Counted from the first letter of the stretch, positions 6,554 through 13,831 are shown. The stretch is 13,892 nt of DNA from Rhodoluna sp. (GCA_016462375.1 JAEMTJ010000007.1:1-13892), one strand, 5' to 3'. Program-made: numbers and translations. Notes: a model not told the origin generated them from the letters alone.

Positions 6554-6770
6554 GAAAAGAACCGCAACATCATTGGTATCGATATTTCGAATTGCACTGC
6601 TTAGCGGGGTGTTTGTTGGTCTAATTATTTGGGGCGCAGTCCGAGATTGGGACAGAGTATTCATTTTTGCTGGCGGTGCAGTAGCGGTTGTCTTTGTAGG
6701 TTTGATTATTCTGAATTGCCTAGCTAAGCCGGATGAGGATGTTAAGCCCGGTAAACCTAGATTGAAGTAA
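6546..6770 (+). CDS. Small two-segment membrane protein of unknown function
   Basis: A 74-residue protein with a basic N-terminus (MAKKRTATS), two membrane segments at about 12-32 and 37-60 separated by a short charged turn (RDWDR), and a hydrophilic charged tail (KPDEDVKPGKPRLK). Both ends would face the same side, probably the cytoplasm by the positive-inside rule. The ATG at 6546 overlaps the end of the preceding membrane-protein gene by eight bases and has AAGG six bases upstream; an ATG at 6540 would add two residues. Its TAA abuts the purB stop codon with no base between. No family is recognised; partnership with the preceding six-segment protein is suggested only by the overlap. Confidence 0.75.
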   Translation: MAKKRTATSLVSIFRIALLSGVFVGLIIWGAVRDWDRVFIFAGGAVAVVFVGLIILNCLAKPDEDVKPGKPRLK

Positions 6771-8165
6771 TTACTGCTCTTTAGTAATCAGCAAAACTAG
6801 TTGTGAAGCTAGCCCGGTGTATGTGCTTGGCTTCAGAAGAATGAGTCGTTCTTTTGCTGCTTCACTAATCTCTAGGGAATTCACAAATGCCACTAGTTCA
6901 TCGCCACCAATTCGCTTACCCCTGGTTAGCTCTTTTAGAAGTTGGTAAGGGTCAGTGATAGTACTTCTGCCAGCGGCTACTTCAGCTCTTATAACCGTCT
7001 GCACAGCCTCGGCTAGGACTTCCCAGTTTTCGGCGAGATCTGCTTCTAAAACTGGGAGCGATAGTTCTAGCTCACCAAGGCCTCGGGTTGTGTTATCTAG
7101 AGCTAGAACTGAGTGGCCTAAACCTAGACCGATGTTTCTCTGGGAGCTTGAGTCTGTTAGGTCTCTTTGCAATCTAGAAGTGACAAGGGTTGCGCCCAGG
7201 GAATCAAGAATTGCGTTTGAAAGTTCCAAGTTTGATTCTGCATTTTCGAAACGGATTGGGTTTATCTTGTGCGGCATGGTTGATGAACCAGTAGCACCGG
7301 CAACAGGAATCTGCTTGAAGTAGTTAAGGGAGATGTATGTCCAGATGTCCGTGCAGAGGTTGTGCAAGATTCTGTTAAACAGTGTGATCGCAGAATAAAG
7401 TTCGGCTTGCCAGTCGTGTGATTCAATTTGTGTTGTTAGCGGGTTGAATTTCAAACCAAGGCTCTCAACAAACGTTTGTGATTCAGCTTTCCAGTCAACA
7501 TTTGGAACAGCAGCAAGATGGGCAGACCAGGTTCCAGTTGCGCCAGAAAACTTTCCCAGGTACTCATTCTTTCGGACTCTCTCAAGTTGTCGATCTAGTC
7601 GGTGAACGAATACTGCAAGTTCCTTGCCCATAGTTGTTGGTGTCGCTGGTTGACCGTGAGTTCTAGCAAGCATGGCTGCGTCTTTATATTCAACGGCGAG
7701 AGCTCTAACTGTCTCAACGAGTGCTTCTGCTTTTGGAAGCCAAACATTTGTGACTGCGTCACGAATGGTGATTGCGTAGGAGAGATTGTTGATGTCTTCA
7801 CTGGTGCAGGCGAAGTGGGTCAGTTCTAAAAGGTCATCTCTACCAAGTTGGGTCAGTCTTGCGCGAATGAAATACTCAATAGCTTTTACATCGTGCCTTG
7901 TCTGCGCTTCGGTCGCTGCAAGTTCAGCAACGTCATCAGAGCTGAAGTTGGCGACAATCTCGCGTAGCTGCTTGGTTAGAACGCTGTCTATCTCTGCTCC
8001 TGTCGAGAGCAAGTCGCGCTTTGCTAGAAAGAGAATCCACTCGATTTCGACATACAATCTGGCTCGGTTCAATCCAGCTTCGCTCAGGTGTTGGCCTAGT
8101 TCAGCCACCACTGGCTGGTAACGACCGTCAAGGGGGCTAAGGGGTTGATTTCCAAGGTTACTCAC
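6771..8165 (-). CDS. purB: Adenylosuccinate lyase
   Basis: Catalyses two beta-eliminations of fumarate: SAICAR to AICAR in purine synthesis and adenylosuccinate to AMP. With the GTG at 8165 it is 464 residues, close to the E. coli-type PurB length. Visible motifs are SPLDGRYQ near the N-terminus, TRHDVKA at 89-95, THFACTSEDINN at 116-127, ARTHGQPATPTTMGKE at 167-182, and the fumarase-superfamily signature GSSTMPHKINP at 293-303 carrying the flexible-loop catalytic serine. In-frame GTG codons at 8204 and 8192 would add up to 13 poorly conserved-looking residues; 8165 matches where the family begins and has AGGG 11 bases upstream, but the start is not certain. It is convergent with the post-dnaB membrane genes and divergent from the WXG-like pair. 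Confidence 0.95.
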   Translation of the reverse strand: MSNLGNQPLSPLDGRYQPVVAELGQHLSEAGLNRARLYVEIEWILFLAKRDLLSTGAEIDSVLTKQLREIVANFSSDDVAELAATEAQTRHDVKAIEYFIRARLTQLGRDDLLELTHFACTSEDINNLSYAITIRDAVTNVWLPKAEALVETVRALAVEYKDAAMLARTHGQPATPTTMGKELAVFVHRLDRQLERVRKNEYLGKFSGATGTWSAHLAAVPNVDWKAESQTFVESLGLKFNPLTTQIESHDWQAELYSAITLFNRILHNLCTDIWTYISLNYFKQIPVAGATGSSTMPHKINPIRFENAESNLELSNAILDSLGATLVTSRLQRDLTDSSSQRNIGLGLGHSVLALDNTTRGLGELELSLPVLEADLAENWEVLAEAVQTVIRAEVAAGRSTITDPYQLLKELTRGKRIGGDELVAFVNSLEISEAAKERLILLKPSTYTGLASQLVLLITKEQ

Positions 8166-8210
8166 ATATCTATATTGCCCTGAATTATTCACAGAAGTGT
8201 TCACTACTGC

Positions 8211-8221
8211 TTAGTTACTAA
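8211..8221. repeat. 11-bp palindrome between purB and the WXG-like gene
   Basis: TTAGTTACTAA is a perfect inverted repeat about a central base in the divergent intergenic region. It may be an operator for one or both genes, but the AT-rich content makes a chance palindrome plausible. Confidence 0.3.
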
Positions 8222-8244
8222 AGCGGTTGAGAGATTCTTTGGCT

Positions 8245-8421
8245 ATGAATATTTTTAATAACCACTTGGCAATTACGGTTGCCCTATTACAGCACGCCCA
8301 ACCCAGCCCCGCGTTGTGGCGAGGACCAGCCGCCGATGCCTGTCGCAGTGACATGCAGAAGCTGGCCCATCAACTCAAATCACTTATGTGGCAGATGCAG
8401 CTTTTGGGATTGATCCCTTGA
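8245..8421 (+). CDS. Short WXG-like helical protein
   Basis: A 58-residue protein from the ATG at 8245. It is predicted helical, with a turn at LWRGPAADAC (residues 24-33) followed by an amphipathic helix rich in Leu, Gln and Lys. The W25-R26-G27 turn and the following PAADACRSDMQKLAHQL are reminiscent of the WXG100/ESX small secreted proteins, but those are about 100 residues with the motif near the middle, so this one is short at the front. No signal peptide or SD is evident. It diverges from purB and overlaps the next gene by up to 34 bases, suggesting a two-gene unit. No ESX ATPase or membrane component is in the window. The WXG relation is a pattern-based inference; it may simply be an uncharacterised small helical protein. 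Confidence 0.55.
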   Translation: MNIFNNHLAITVALLQHAQPSPALWRGPAADACRSDMQKLAHQLKSLMWQMQLLGLIP

Positions 8422-9146
8422 GCGCGGGACTAATCAGACCGGTACCCATCGCGCCGGTGCCAGTGAACATGGTGGCCACGCACGAAGAATTAGTTAGAAG
8501 TGCTAGAGATCTTTGGGCTGTGGCAGTGAGCTTGCTCACTGAATTAACGCCCGATAAGTTCATAACCGCCCCGTGGGCAGCGGGGCTGTTCACTGTCGAA
8601 CTGCCATTCATAATGGCCAAGCTTTGGCACCTCCAACAGGGAATCATTACTTCTGCGCACTCTTATCTGGAGACAGAAGCGATGTTGATAACTATTCTGG
8701 AGACCATCGATGTGCCGAAGTTGTTCCAAGAACTTAGTTCTTGGGTAATTGAACTCGGACCACTGAAAAACTTGCCTTTTGGGATAGGCCAACACGTTCC
8801 GCCCGTGCAGATGCTTGCACCGGAAAACGTCGACATCATTCAGCAAAGACATTTAGAGACCACCTGGTCAGACCAAGTTCTCATTCGCCACGAGTTTTAC
8901 CAATTAGCTTCAGGAGACAGCAACCACTGGTTCTATCTACCCAAAGGCGAGGGCTGGGATGTTTTTAGTCAAGAAAAGCCACATGGACTCCTTGAATTAC
9001 AAAAAGCCTTGGAAATCAGTCCGGCAGCGCAGATGCAGTATGTGGGGATGAGTGATGGAAAATTGGTGACCCCGGGCATCGCTGAATTACAAAAGATTCA
9101 GAATCTGGCAGGCACAGTGACGGTTTACAAGTTGGGTGCGGTTTAG
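8388..9146 (+). CDS. Hypothetical protein, partner of the WXG-like protein
   Basis: I do not recognise this 252-residue protein. After a proline-rich start (RPVPIAPVPV, residues 17-26), residues 30-120 look helical and contain HSYLETEA with a Y-x-x-x-E at 93-97, a pattern seen in second helices of ESX-type proteins. The rest (about 140-252) looks like a mixed alpha/beta domain with HWFYLPKGEGWDVFSQ near 181-196 and no known catalytic signature. There is no signal peptide or clear membrane segment. The start is ambiguous: GTG at 8388 gives 252 residues, while TTG at 8418 overlaps the upstream TGA by four bases (TTGA), a typical coupling arrangement, and gives 242. Its stop overlaps the stop of the convergent holin-family gene. 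A joint role with the upstream small protein is inferred from the overlap. Confidence 0.75.
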   Translation: MADAAFGIDPLSAGLIRPVPIAPVPVNMVATHEELVRSARDLWAVAVSLLTELTPDKFITAPWAAGLFTVELPFIMAKLWHLQQGIITSAHSYLETEAMLITILETIDVPKLFQELSSWVIELGPLKNLPFGIGQHVPPVQMLAPENVDIIQQRHLETTWSDQVLIRHEFYQLASGDSNHWFYLPKGEGWDVFSQEKPHGLLELQKALEISPAAQMQYVGMSDGKLVTPGIAELQKIQNLAGTVTVYKLGAV

Positions 9147-9568
9147 AGAATCTTCATGGCTTTGAAGAGTCCTCGTCCGATGAAAGAGCAAACGCTCATC
9201 ACTAGGGCCGCCAAGATAGCCCAGCCTAGTGATGTGATAGCTAGTCCTGCGGAGGTAAAACCTTCGATGGTGAAAGTTTCTGGGCTTAACTGCTGGCTGA
9301 TCCAGGCAACCAGCAGCAGCAAGGCTCCATTGATTACGAACGAAATAAGCCCGAAAGTGATTATGTATAGGGGAATGGCGATGATTTTGATAACCGGGGC
9401 AATAACAGAGTTGATTAGCCCGAAAATAGCTCCAATAGCTAGAAGAGTCAGCACAACGTTGACCAAATCCGTCCCCCCGTAAGGGCGTAACTGCACCCCT
9501 GGAATGATTGCTGAGACCAACCAAAGCCCCAAAGCATTAATAACAGTGCTAACTAGAAATCGCTTCAT
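9143..9568 (-). CDS. Phage holin superfamily IV (PF04020-type) membrane protein
   Basis: A 141-residue integral membrane protein with four likely membrane segments. It matches the general pattern of the Phage_holin_4_2 family: an N-terminal hydrophobic segment ending in SAIIPGVQL, then IFGLINSVIAPVIKIIAIPL followed by YIITFGLISFVINGALLLLV, then a final segment before a short basic tail. Despite the family name these are ordinary chromosomal membrane proteins in many bacteria with no demonstrated lysis role, and no phage genes are nearby. I chose the ATG at 9568 because the longer upstream frame overlaps the divergent dehydrogenase gene and is not family-like. No SD is visible; CACAAT (9575-9580, minus strand) lies at the right distance for a leaderless start. 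It is convergent with the preceding hypothetical gene, with overlapping stops. Confidence 0.85.
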   Translation of the reverse strand: MKRFLVSTVINALGLWLVSAIIPGVQLRPYGGTDLVNVVLTLLAIGAIFGLINSVIAPVIKIIAIPLYIITFGLISFVINGALLLLVAWISQQLSPETFTIEGFTSAGLAITSLGWAILAALVMSVCSFIGRGLFKAMKIL

Positions 9569-9592
9569 GGTTCGATTGTGCCACGGGTAAAG

Positions 9593-9598
9593 TAAATT
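9593..9598 (+). promoter_or_regulatory. Candidate -10 element of a leaderless promoter for the E1-E2 operon
   Basis: TAAATT ends eight bases before the G of the chosen GTG start at 9606, which fits a TANNNT -10 box serving a transcript that starts at the start codon. No clear -35 or SD is present. The intergenic space to the divergent membrane-protein gene is only 37 bases. Confidence 0.35.
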
Positions 9599-9605
9599 GG
9601 TACTT

Positions 9606-10769
9606 GTGACTGCCCAAAACCCTGAAATTCCAATGGTGCAGCTGTTATCGGTTGATGGCGATTTCAGCGTGCCCAAAGAGCACGCTGTCTACGGCGAACT
9701 TATTAGAGATCTTCGTGAAGCTGACTTCCTAAAGTTCTATCGGGACATGGCGCGCATACGTCGCTTCGATCACGAGGCAACCGCACTTCAGCGCCAAGGT
9801 CAAATGGGACTGTGGGTGCCAGCCATTGGTCAAGAGGGCGCACAAATAGGTTCAGGTCATGGCGTTGGCCCCAACGACCATATCTTTCCTTCATACCGAG
9901 AACACGGTGTCGCGATAACACACGGCGTTGACTTGATGTCAATTGTAAAAATGTATCGAGGTGTGAACCACGGTGGTTGGAATCCACACGAAACACGATT
10001 CCACTTATATTCAATTGTTTTAGGAACCCAAGCATTGCATGCAACCGGTTACGCGATGGGTTTGAACTTCGAAGGAAGAGTTGGCACCGGAGATCCCGAA
10101 AACGATCTAGCTGTTATTGCATACTTCGGTGATGGTGCAACTGCGGAAGGCGACATTAGCGAAGCTCTTCTCTTCGCGGCACTAAACAAAACACCTCAAG
10201 TATTTTTCTGTCAGAACAACCAGTGGGCTATCTCTTCACCGGTTGGAACACAAACCACAGTTCCTTTATATAGACGTGGTGAAGGTTTTGGTGTTCCAGG
10301 TATCCGTGTTGACGGCAATGATGTTCTTGCCTGCTATGCAGTTACCAAAAAGCACATGGATGATGCAAGAGGTGGCCTAGGCCCAACATTTATTGAAGCG
10401 TTGACGTATCGCATTGGCGCTCACACCACGAGCGATGATCCTTCTAAATATCGTGATGCTGATGAAGTTGCCTATTGGGAAGCAAGAGACCCAATTAGTC
10501 GTTTTGAAAAGTTCCTAAGAAAGCAAGGCATCGGTCAAGACTTCTTTGATGAAGTAGCTCTTGCAGGTGATGTTATTGCGGCTGAAGTTCGTGAGGCAAC
10601 CTTTGCGTTAACTGAACCAGCGATGGAGAACATGTTTGATCATGTCTATTCAGAACCACACCCGCTTGTTAGTGAGCAAAAAGCCTGGTTACAAAAATAC
10701 GAGTCAGAACTTGGTGGTCACACAACTACACCCGGCGATGACGGCGTAAGTTACGGGGGGACTCGCTAA
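9606..10769 (+). CDS. pdhA: 2-oxoacid (pyruvate or branched-chain) dehydrogenase E1 component, alpha subunit
   Basis: The alpha subunit of the thiamine-diphosphate-dependent E1, which decarboxylates a 2-oxoacid and transfers the acyl group to lipoyl-E2. With the GTG at 9606 it is 387 residues. The TPP motif runs from GDG (175-177, in YFGDGATAEGDISEA) to NN (204-205, in CQNNQWAIS). RQGQMGLWVPAIGQEGAQIG and PSYREHGVAI are typical of the substrate channel, and YRIGAHTTSDDPSKYR at about 268-283 matches the loop that is phosphorylated in mitochondrial enzymes. VQLLSVDG near the N-terminus matches actinobacterial homologues, so the ATG at 9633 would be too short. Whether pyruvate or branched-chain oxoacids are the substrate cannot be decided from the sequence. 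Its TAA overlaps the next ATG by one base. Confidence 0.93.
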   Translation: MTAQNPEIPMVQLLSVDGDFSVPKEHAVYGELIRDLREADFLKFYRDMARIRRFDHEATALQRQGQMGLWVPAIGQEGAQIGSGHGVGPNDHIFPSYREHGVAITHGVDLMSIVKMYRGVNHGGWNPHETRFHLYSIVLGTQALHATGYAMGLNFEGRVGTGDPENDLAVIAYFGDGATAEGDISEALLFAALNKTPQVFFCQNNQWAISSPVGTQTTVPLYRRGEGFGVPGIRVDGNDVLACYAVTKKHMDDARGGLGPTFIEALTYRIGAHTTSDDPSKYRDADEVAYWEARDPISRFEKFLRKQGIGQDFFDEVALAGDVIAAEVREATFALTEPAMENMFDHVYSEPHPLVSEQKAWLQKYESELGGHTTTPGDDGVSYGGTR

Positions 10770-11752
10770 TGAGCAACTCGGTTGAACTATCAATTGCTAA
10801 AGCGATTAACGCAGGTCTGGCTAAATCAATGCGTGACAATGAGAAGGTTTTAGTTTTTGGTGAAGACGTAGCGCGTCTCGGCGGTGTCTTCCGCGTTACT
10901 GAGGGACTGTTGGATGAGTTCGGCGACAAGAGAATCTTCAACTCACCGATTGCGGAATCAGGGATTGTTGGGACTGCAATTGGTTTGGCAATGCGAGGCT
11001 TTAGACCCGTTGCAGAAATTCAGTTTGATGGTTTTATCTATCCAGCGTTTAACCAGATCGTGTCTCAGCTTGCCAAGCTAACTAATCGAAGTGCAGGCTT
11101 CTTACAGATGCCGGTGGTTATTCGTGTTCCCTACGGTGGTGGCATCGGAGCCGTTGAACACCACAGCGAATCCCCAGAGGCATATTTTGCTCACACCGCT
11201 GGTCTTCGGGTGGTTAGCCCCAGCAATGCCAACGATGCATATTGGATGATCCAGCAGGCAATCGAATCAAGAGACCCAGTAATGTTCTTTGAACCTAAGC
11301 GTCGCTACTGGCAAAAGGGGCAGGTAAACCTAGATGAGGCAACGCAGTCACTGCACTCAGCGGCAACTCTTAGAAGCGGCAACGATGTCACAGTTGTCAC
11401 CTATGGACCAATGGTTGTAACTGCTCTGCAGGCAGCCGAAGTGGCAGCCGCCGAAGGCATCAACTTAGAAGTAATTGATATCCGCTCTCTTTCCCCAATT
11501 GATTTCAACCACATCGTTGAATCAGTTCAGCGCACCGGCAGATTGATTGTTGCCCATGAGGCGGGAACTTTCGTCAGCATGTCATCTGAGATCGCAGCCA
11601 AGATTGCAGAGCTTTGTTTCTACCATTTAGAAGCACCGGTGATCCGTGTCGGTGGCTTTGATGTTCCTTATCCGGCAGCAAAACTTGAAGAACTTTATCT
11701 ACCTGATGCAGACCGCTTAATGGAAGCAGTCGATCGAGTGTTGGCTTACTAA
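10769..11752 (+). CDS. pdhB: 2-oxoacid (pyruvate or branched-chain) dehydrogenase E1 component, beta subunit
   Basis: The beta subunit completes the alpha2beta2 E1. The 327-residue protein has VFGEDVARLGGVFRVTEGL at 29-47, FNSPIAESGIVGTAIGLAMR at 57-76 with the TPP-contacting glutamate E63, FRPVAEIQFDGF at 78-89, and the C-terminal transketolase domain (VTYGPMVVTALQAAE, then VIDIRSLSPID). Length is normal. The ATG overlaps the alpha-subunit stop (TAATG), so the two subunits are probably translated in step. It is followed by the E2 gene after 13 bases. Confidence 0.95.
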   Translation: MSNSVELSIAKAINAGLAKSMRDNEKVLVFGEDVARLGGVFRVTEGLLDEFGDKRIFNSPIAESGIVGTAIGLAMRGFRPVAEIQFDGFIYPAFNQIVSQLAKLTNRSAGFLQMPVVIRVPYGGGIGAVEHHSESPEAYFAHTAGLRVVSPSNANDAYWMIQQAIESRDPVMFFEPKRRYWQKGQVNLDEATQSLHSAATLRSGNDVTVVTYGPMVVTALQAAEVAAAEGINLEVIDIRSLSPIDFNHIVESVQRTGRLIVAHEAGTFVSMSSEIAAKIAELCFYHLEAPVIRVGGFDVPYPAAKLEELYLPDADRLMEAVDRVLAY

Positions 11753-11765
11753 GGCGGAAATGAAT

Positions 11766-13109
11766 ATGTCACAACTTGCATACTTTGATTTGCCTGACGT
11801 CGGTGAAGGCTTAACTGAAGCCGAGATTGTTACCTGGAAAGTCAAAGTCGGTGACATCGTTACTGTCAACCAAATAATTGTTGAAATTGAAACAGCTAAG
11901 TCTCTTGTTGAACTACCTTGTCCATTCGCCGGAACCGTCACACAGCTTCTAGCAAACGAAGGTGACACCGTTAATGTTGGGTCACCAATTATTGCTGTAA
12001 CAGTTTCTGGGAGTACAGCTGCAGTTAACGCAGGTCACGCTCCATCGCTACATGATGCAGTAACAGAAGCGATTGCAGCCGTTACTGATGTCGCGGCAAG
12101 TGAAGAAAAACCACAACCAACTCTTGTTGGATATGGAGTGTCTACTGCTGCACCGAGCCGACGCAAAAGAGGAGCCGGTGTCCCAACAGCGAGCATTCCT
12201 GTTGTGACAGCTCCTGCAACAGATTTGATCGCAATTGTTGCAACAGCAGAATCTGTTTTAGCTAAACCACCTATTCGCAAACTTGCTAAAGACATGAACG
12301 TTGACATTACAAAAGTTAAGGCAACTGGGTTAGCCGGTGAAGTAACAAGAGATGACGTCATGGCTGCAGCGCAAGTTGCGAGTGTTTTTAAAAACCAAAC
12401 AACACCAGAACCGAAGAGTGAACGTGAAGAACGTATCCCGGTCAAGGGGGTTAGAAAAGCAATTGCAGCTGCAATGGTTCAATCAGCTTTCACTGCTCCG
12501 CACGTGAGCATCTTTGTTGACGTTGACGCAACAAGAACTATGGAATATGTAAAGCGTCTAAAGGCGAGTGCCGACTTTGCAGGTGTGAAAGTAACACCAC
12601 TGCTGATCATGGCAAAGGCTATGATTTGGGCAGTTAGAAGAAACCCAACAGTGAACTCAACTTGGACTGACTCCGAGATCATCGTTCACAACTATGTGAA
12701 CTTCGGAGTTGCGGCGGCAACACCAAGAGGCCTGATCGTTCCAAACATTAAAGATGCCGACAAGCTTTCAATGTTGGAACTTGCAATGGCGTTAGAGAAG
12801 CTAGCAGCAACCGCTCGTGAAGGTAAGACAACACCGCAGGACATGTCCAATGGAACCATCACCATCACCAACATCGGTGTTTTCGGTGTTGATACTGGAA
12901 CTCCTATCTTGAACCCGGGTGAAGTCGGGATTGTGGCTCTTGGATCGATTAGACCTAAGCCTTGGGTAGTTGACAACGAAATCTTGGTCAGACAGGTAAC
13001 CACTATTGGTGCTACCTTCGATCACAGAGTGGTCGACGGAGACGTAGCCAGCCGCTTCGTTCAAGATGTTGCTTCGGTTATGGAAGAGCCAGCACTGCTT
13101 CTTGACTAA
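11766..13109 (+). CDS. Dihydrolipoamide acyltransferase (E2) of a 2-oxoacid dehydrogenase complex
   Basis: E2 carries the lipoyl arm and transfers the acyl group to CoA. The 447-residue protein has one lipoyl domain (residues 1-80, lipoylated K45 in EIETAKSLVELPCP), a long Ala/Thr/Pro-rich linker with a basic patch SRRKRG at 131-136, a peripheral subunit-binding domain at about 167-203 (PPIRKLAKDMNVDITKVKAT), a second linker, and the catalytic domain from about 222 with TNIGVFGVDTGTPILNPGE and the active-site motif DHRVVDGD (H420 in DH at 419-426). I chose the ATG at 11766 because AAGGCGG (11751-11757) is eight bases upstream; ATG at 11760 would be only two bases from it. The cluster is E1alpha-E1beta-E2; no E3 (dihydrolipoamide dehydrogenase) gene is present. 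Often annotated bkdC or pdhC. Confidence 0.95.
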   Translation: MSQLAYFDLPDVGEGLTEAEIVTWKVKVGDIVTVNQIIVEIETAKSLVELPCPFAGTVTQLLANEGDTVNVGSPIIAVTVSGSTAAVNAGHAPSLHDAVTEAIAAVTDVAASEEKPQPTLVGYGVSTAAPSRRKRGAGVPTASIPVVTAPATDLIAIVATAESVLAKPPIRKLAKDMNVDITKVKATGLAGEVTRDDVMAAAQVASVFKNQTTPEPKSEREERIPVKGVRKAIAAAMVQSAFTAPHVSIFVDVDATRTMEYVKRLKASADFAGVKVTPLLIMAKAMIWAVRRNPTVNSTWTDSEIIVHNYVNFGVAAATPRGLIVPNIKDADKLSMLELAMALEKLAATAREGKTTPQDMSNGTITITNIGVFGVDTGTPILNPGEVGIVALGSIRPKPWVVDNEILVRQVTTIGATFDHRVVDGDVASRFVQDVASVMEEPALLLD

Positions 13110-13112
13110 TTG

Positions 13113-13135
13113 TTATTGATATTGATTCTCAATAA
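13113..13135. promoter_or_regulatory. Zur-box-like operator upstream of the membrane protein-zur operon
   Basis: TTATTGA (13113-13119) and TCAATAA (13129-13135) form a perfect 7-bp inverted repeat. The 15-base core TGATATTGATTCTCA (13117-13131) agrees with the actinobacterial Zur box TGAAAATGATTTTCA at 12 of 15 positions, including both TGA/TCA ends. It covers the -35 hexamer and much of the spacer of the promoter that drives the operon containing a Fur-family gene, so repression by bound Zur is expected. The actual regulator is inferred. Confidence 0.7.
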
Positions 13136-13144
13136 TGGTAGAGT
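13116..13144 (+). promoter_or_regulatory. Promoter of the small membrane protein-zur operon
   Basis: TTGATA (13116-13121) and TAGAGT (13139-13144) are separated by exactly 17 bases. Transcription would begin near 13151, leaving about 24 bases of leader with GGAGG (13165-13169) ahead of the ATG at 13175. The -35 hexamer lies inside the inverted repeat of the Zur-box-like operator. Confidence 0.6.
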
Positions 13145-13174
13145 TGCCCCAATCGCTAATCCTTGGAGGCCACA

Positions 13175-13420
13175 ATGCACCTTATTAATTTCGCAGCAGA
13201 GATTGCTCACCCAGCAGAAGGAAGCTTGTTGGGTGAAGCCTGGTTAATTTTTAGCGATCCAAGCCACATAATTGCCGAACTGGGCTGGACACTAATCCAG
13301 GACATTGTTCTTATCTGGCTGCTTTATGGCACTGTTTGGAAGAAGATGATTCTCCCTAGGCTCAGACGAGAAATTCATAAAGAAATTGACGAGGAGCACA
13401 ACATCACCCATCATGACTAA
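13175..13420 (+). CDS. Small membrane protein with histidine-containing tail, first gene of the zur operon
   Basis: An 81-residue protein I cannot assign to a named family. It has one likely membrane segment at about 36-56 (GWTLIQDIVLIWLLYGTVW), an N-terminal part with H2, H12 and H31, and a charged helical C-terminal tail after KKMILPRLRREIHKE carrying H68, H75, H79 and H80 together with Asp and Glu, ending in ITHHD. The ATG at 13175 follows GGAGG by five bases; a TTG at 13163 lies upstream of that SD and is rejected. It overlaps the Fur-family gene by eight bases and is preceded by a Zur-box-like operator, so it should be expressed together with the regulator when zinc is low. A role in zinc handling is an inference from this control and the His-rich tail. 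Confidence 0.8.
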   Translation: MHLINFAAEIAHPAEGSLLGEAWLIFSDPSHIIAELGWTLIQDIVLIWLLYGTVWKKMILPRLRREIHKEIDEEHNITHHD

Positions 13421-13817
13421 TCAAGATTCCGCTCCCGCTAGAAGACAAACTTGGCAAAAAGAGTCAGTTTTGCATGCGCTTAGTCAAGCCCAAGGCTTTG
13501 TTTCAGCCCAACAGCTGCATAGACAGTTAGCCCAGCATGGATCTGCGATAGGACTTGCCACTGTCTATAGGACTTTGAACACTTTAGTTGCCGATGGCCT
13601 AGCCGATTCCCTAGTTAACGCGGGGGAAACCCTATTTAGAGACTGTTCTAAAGATCACCACCATCACCTGATTTGCAATGGCTGTGGGATTGCGGTTGAG
13701 CTCGAAGCAGAGCAGGCTGAGGCTTGGGCAAGCAAAGTGGCGTCAGAACACGGATTTACTGATGTTTCACACACTATAGACATCTTTGGTTTATGTCAGA
13801 AGTGCACCAGCAAATAA
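13413..13817 (+). CDS. zur: Fur-family transcriptional regulator, probably zinc uptake regulator Zur
   Basis: A 134-residue metal-responsive repressor. Residues 13-65 form the winged-helix DNA-binding domain (VSAQQLHRQLA, then GLATVYRTLNTLVADGLAD, the Fur-family recognition helix). The dimerisation and metal domain begins with HHHHLICNGCG at 82-92 and ends with CQKC at 128-131; the two CXXC pairs (88-91, 128-131) make the structural zinc site. Length is as in mycobacterial FurB/Zur. The start is the ATG at 13413, overlapping the small membrane-protein gene by eight bases. The operator upstream of the operon fits a Zur box better than a Fur or PerR box, which supports zinc as the signal and autoregulation. 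A different metal specificity is possible. Confidence 0.88.
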   Translation: MTNQDSAPARRQTWQKESVLHALSQAQGFVSAQQLHRQLAQHGSAIGLATVYRTLNTLVADGLADSLVNAGETLFRDCSKDHHHHLICNGCGIAVELEAEQAEAWASKVASEHGFTDVSHTIDIFGLCQKCTSK

Positions 13818-13831
13818 CTTCTGATTAGGAC

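Noticed and set aside
9143..9568. Prophage remnant suggested by the holin-family name
   Set aside because: The family is widespread as ordinary chromosomal membrane proteins; no lysin, integrase, structural genes or attachment repeats are nearby.
9577..9676. Extended N-terminus for the holin-family gene
   Set aside because: The extra residues are not hydrophobic or family-like, and overlap the start of the divergent E1 alpha gene; the ATG at 9568 gives a normal family N-terminus.
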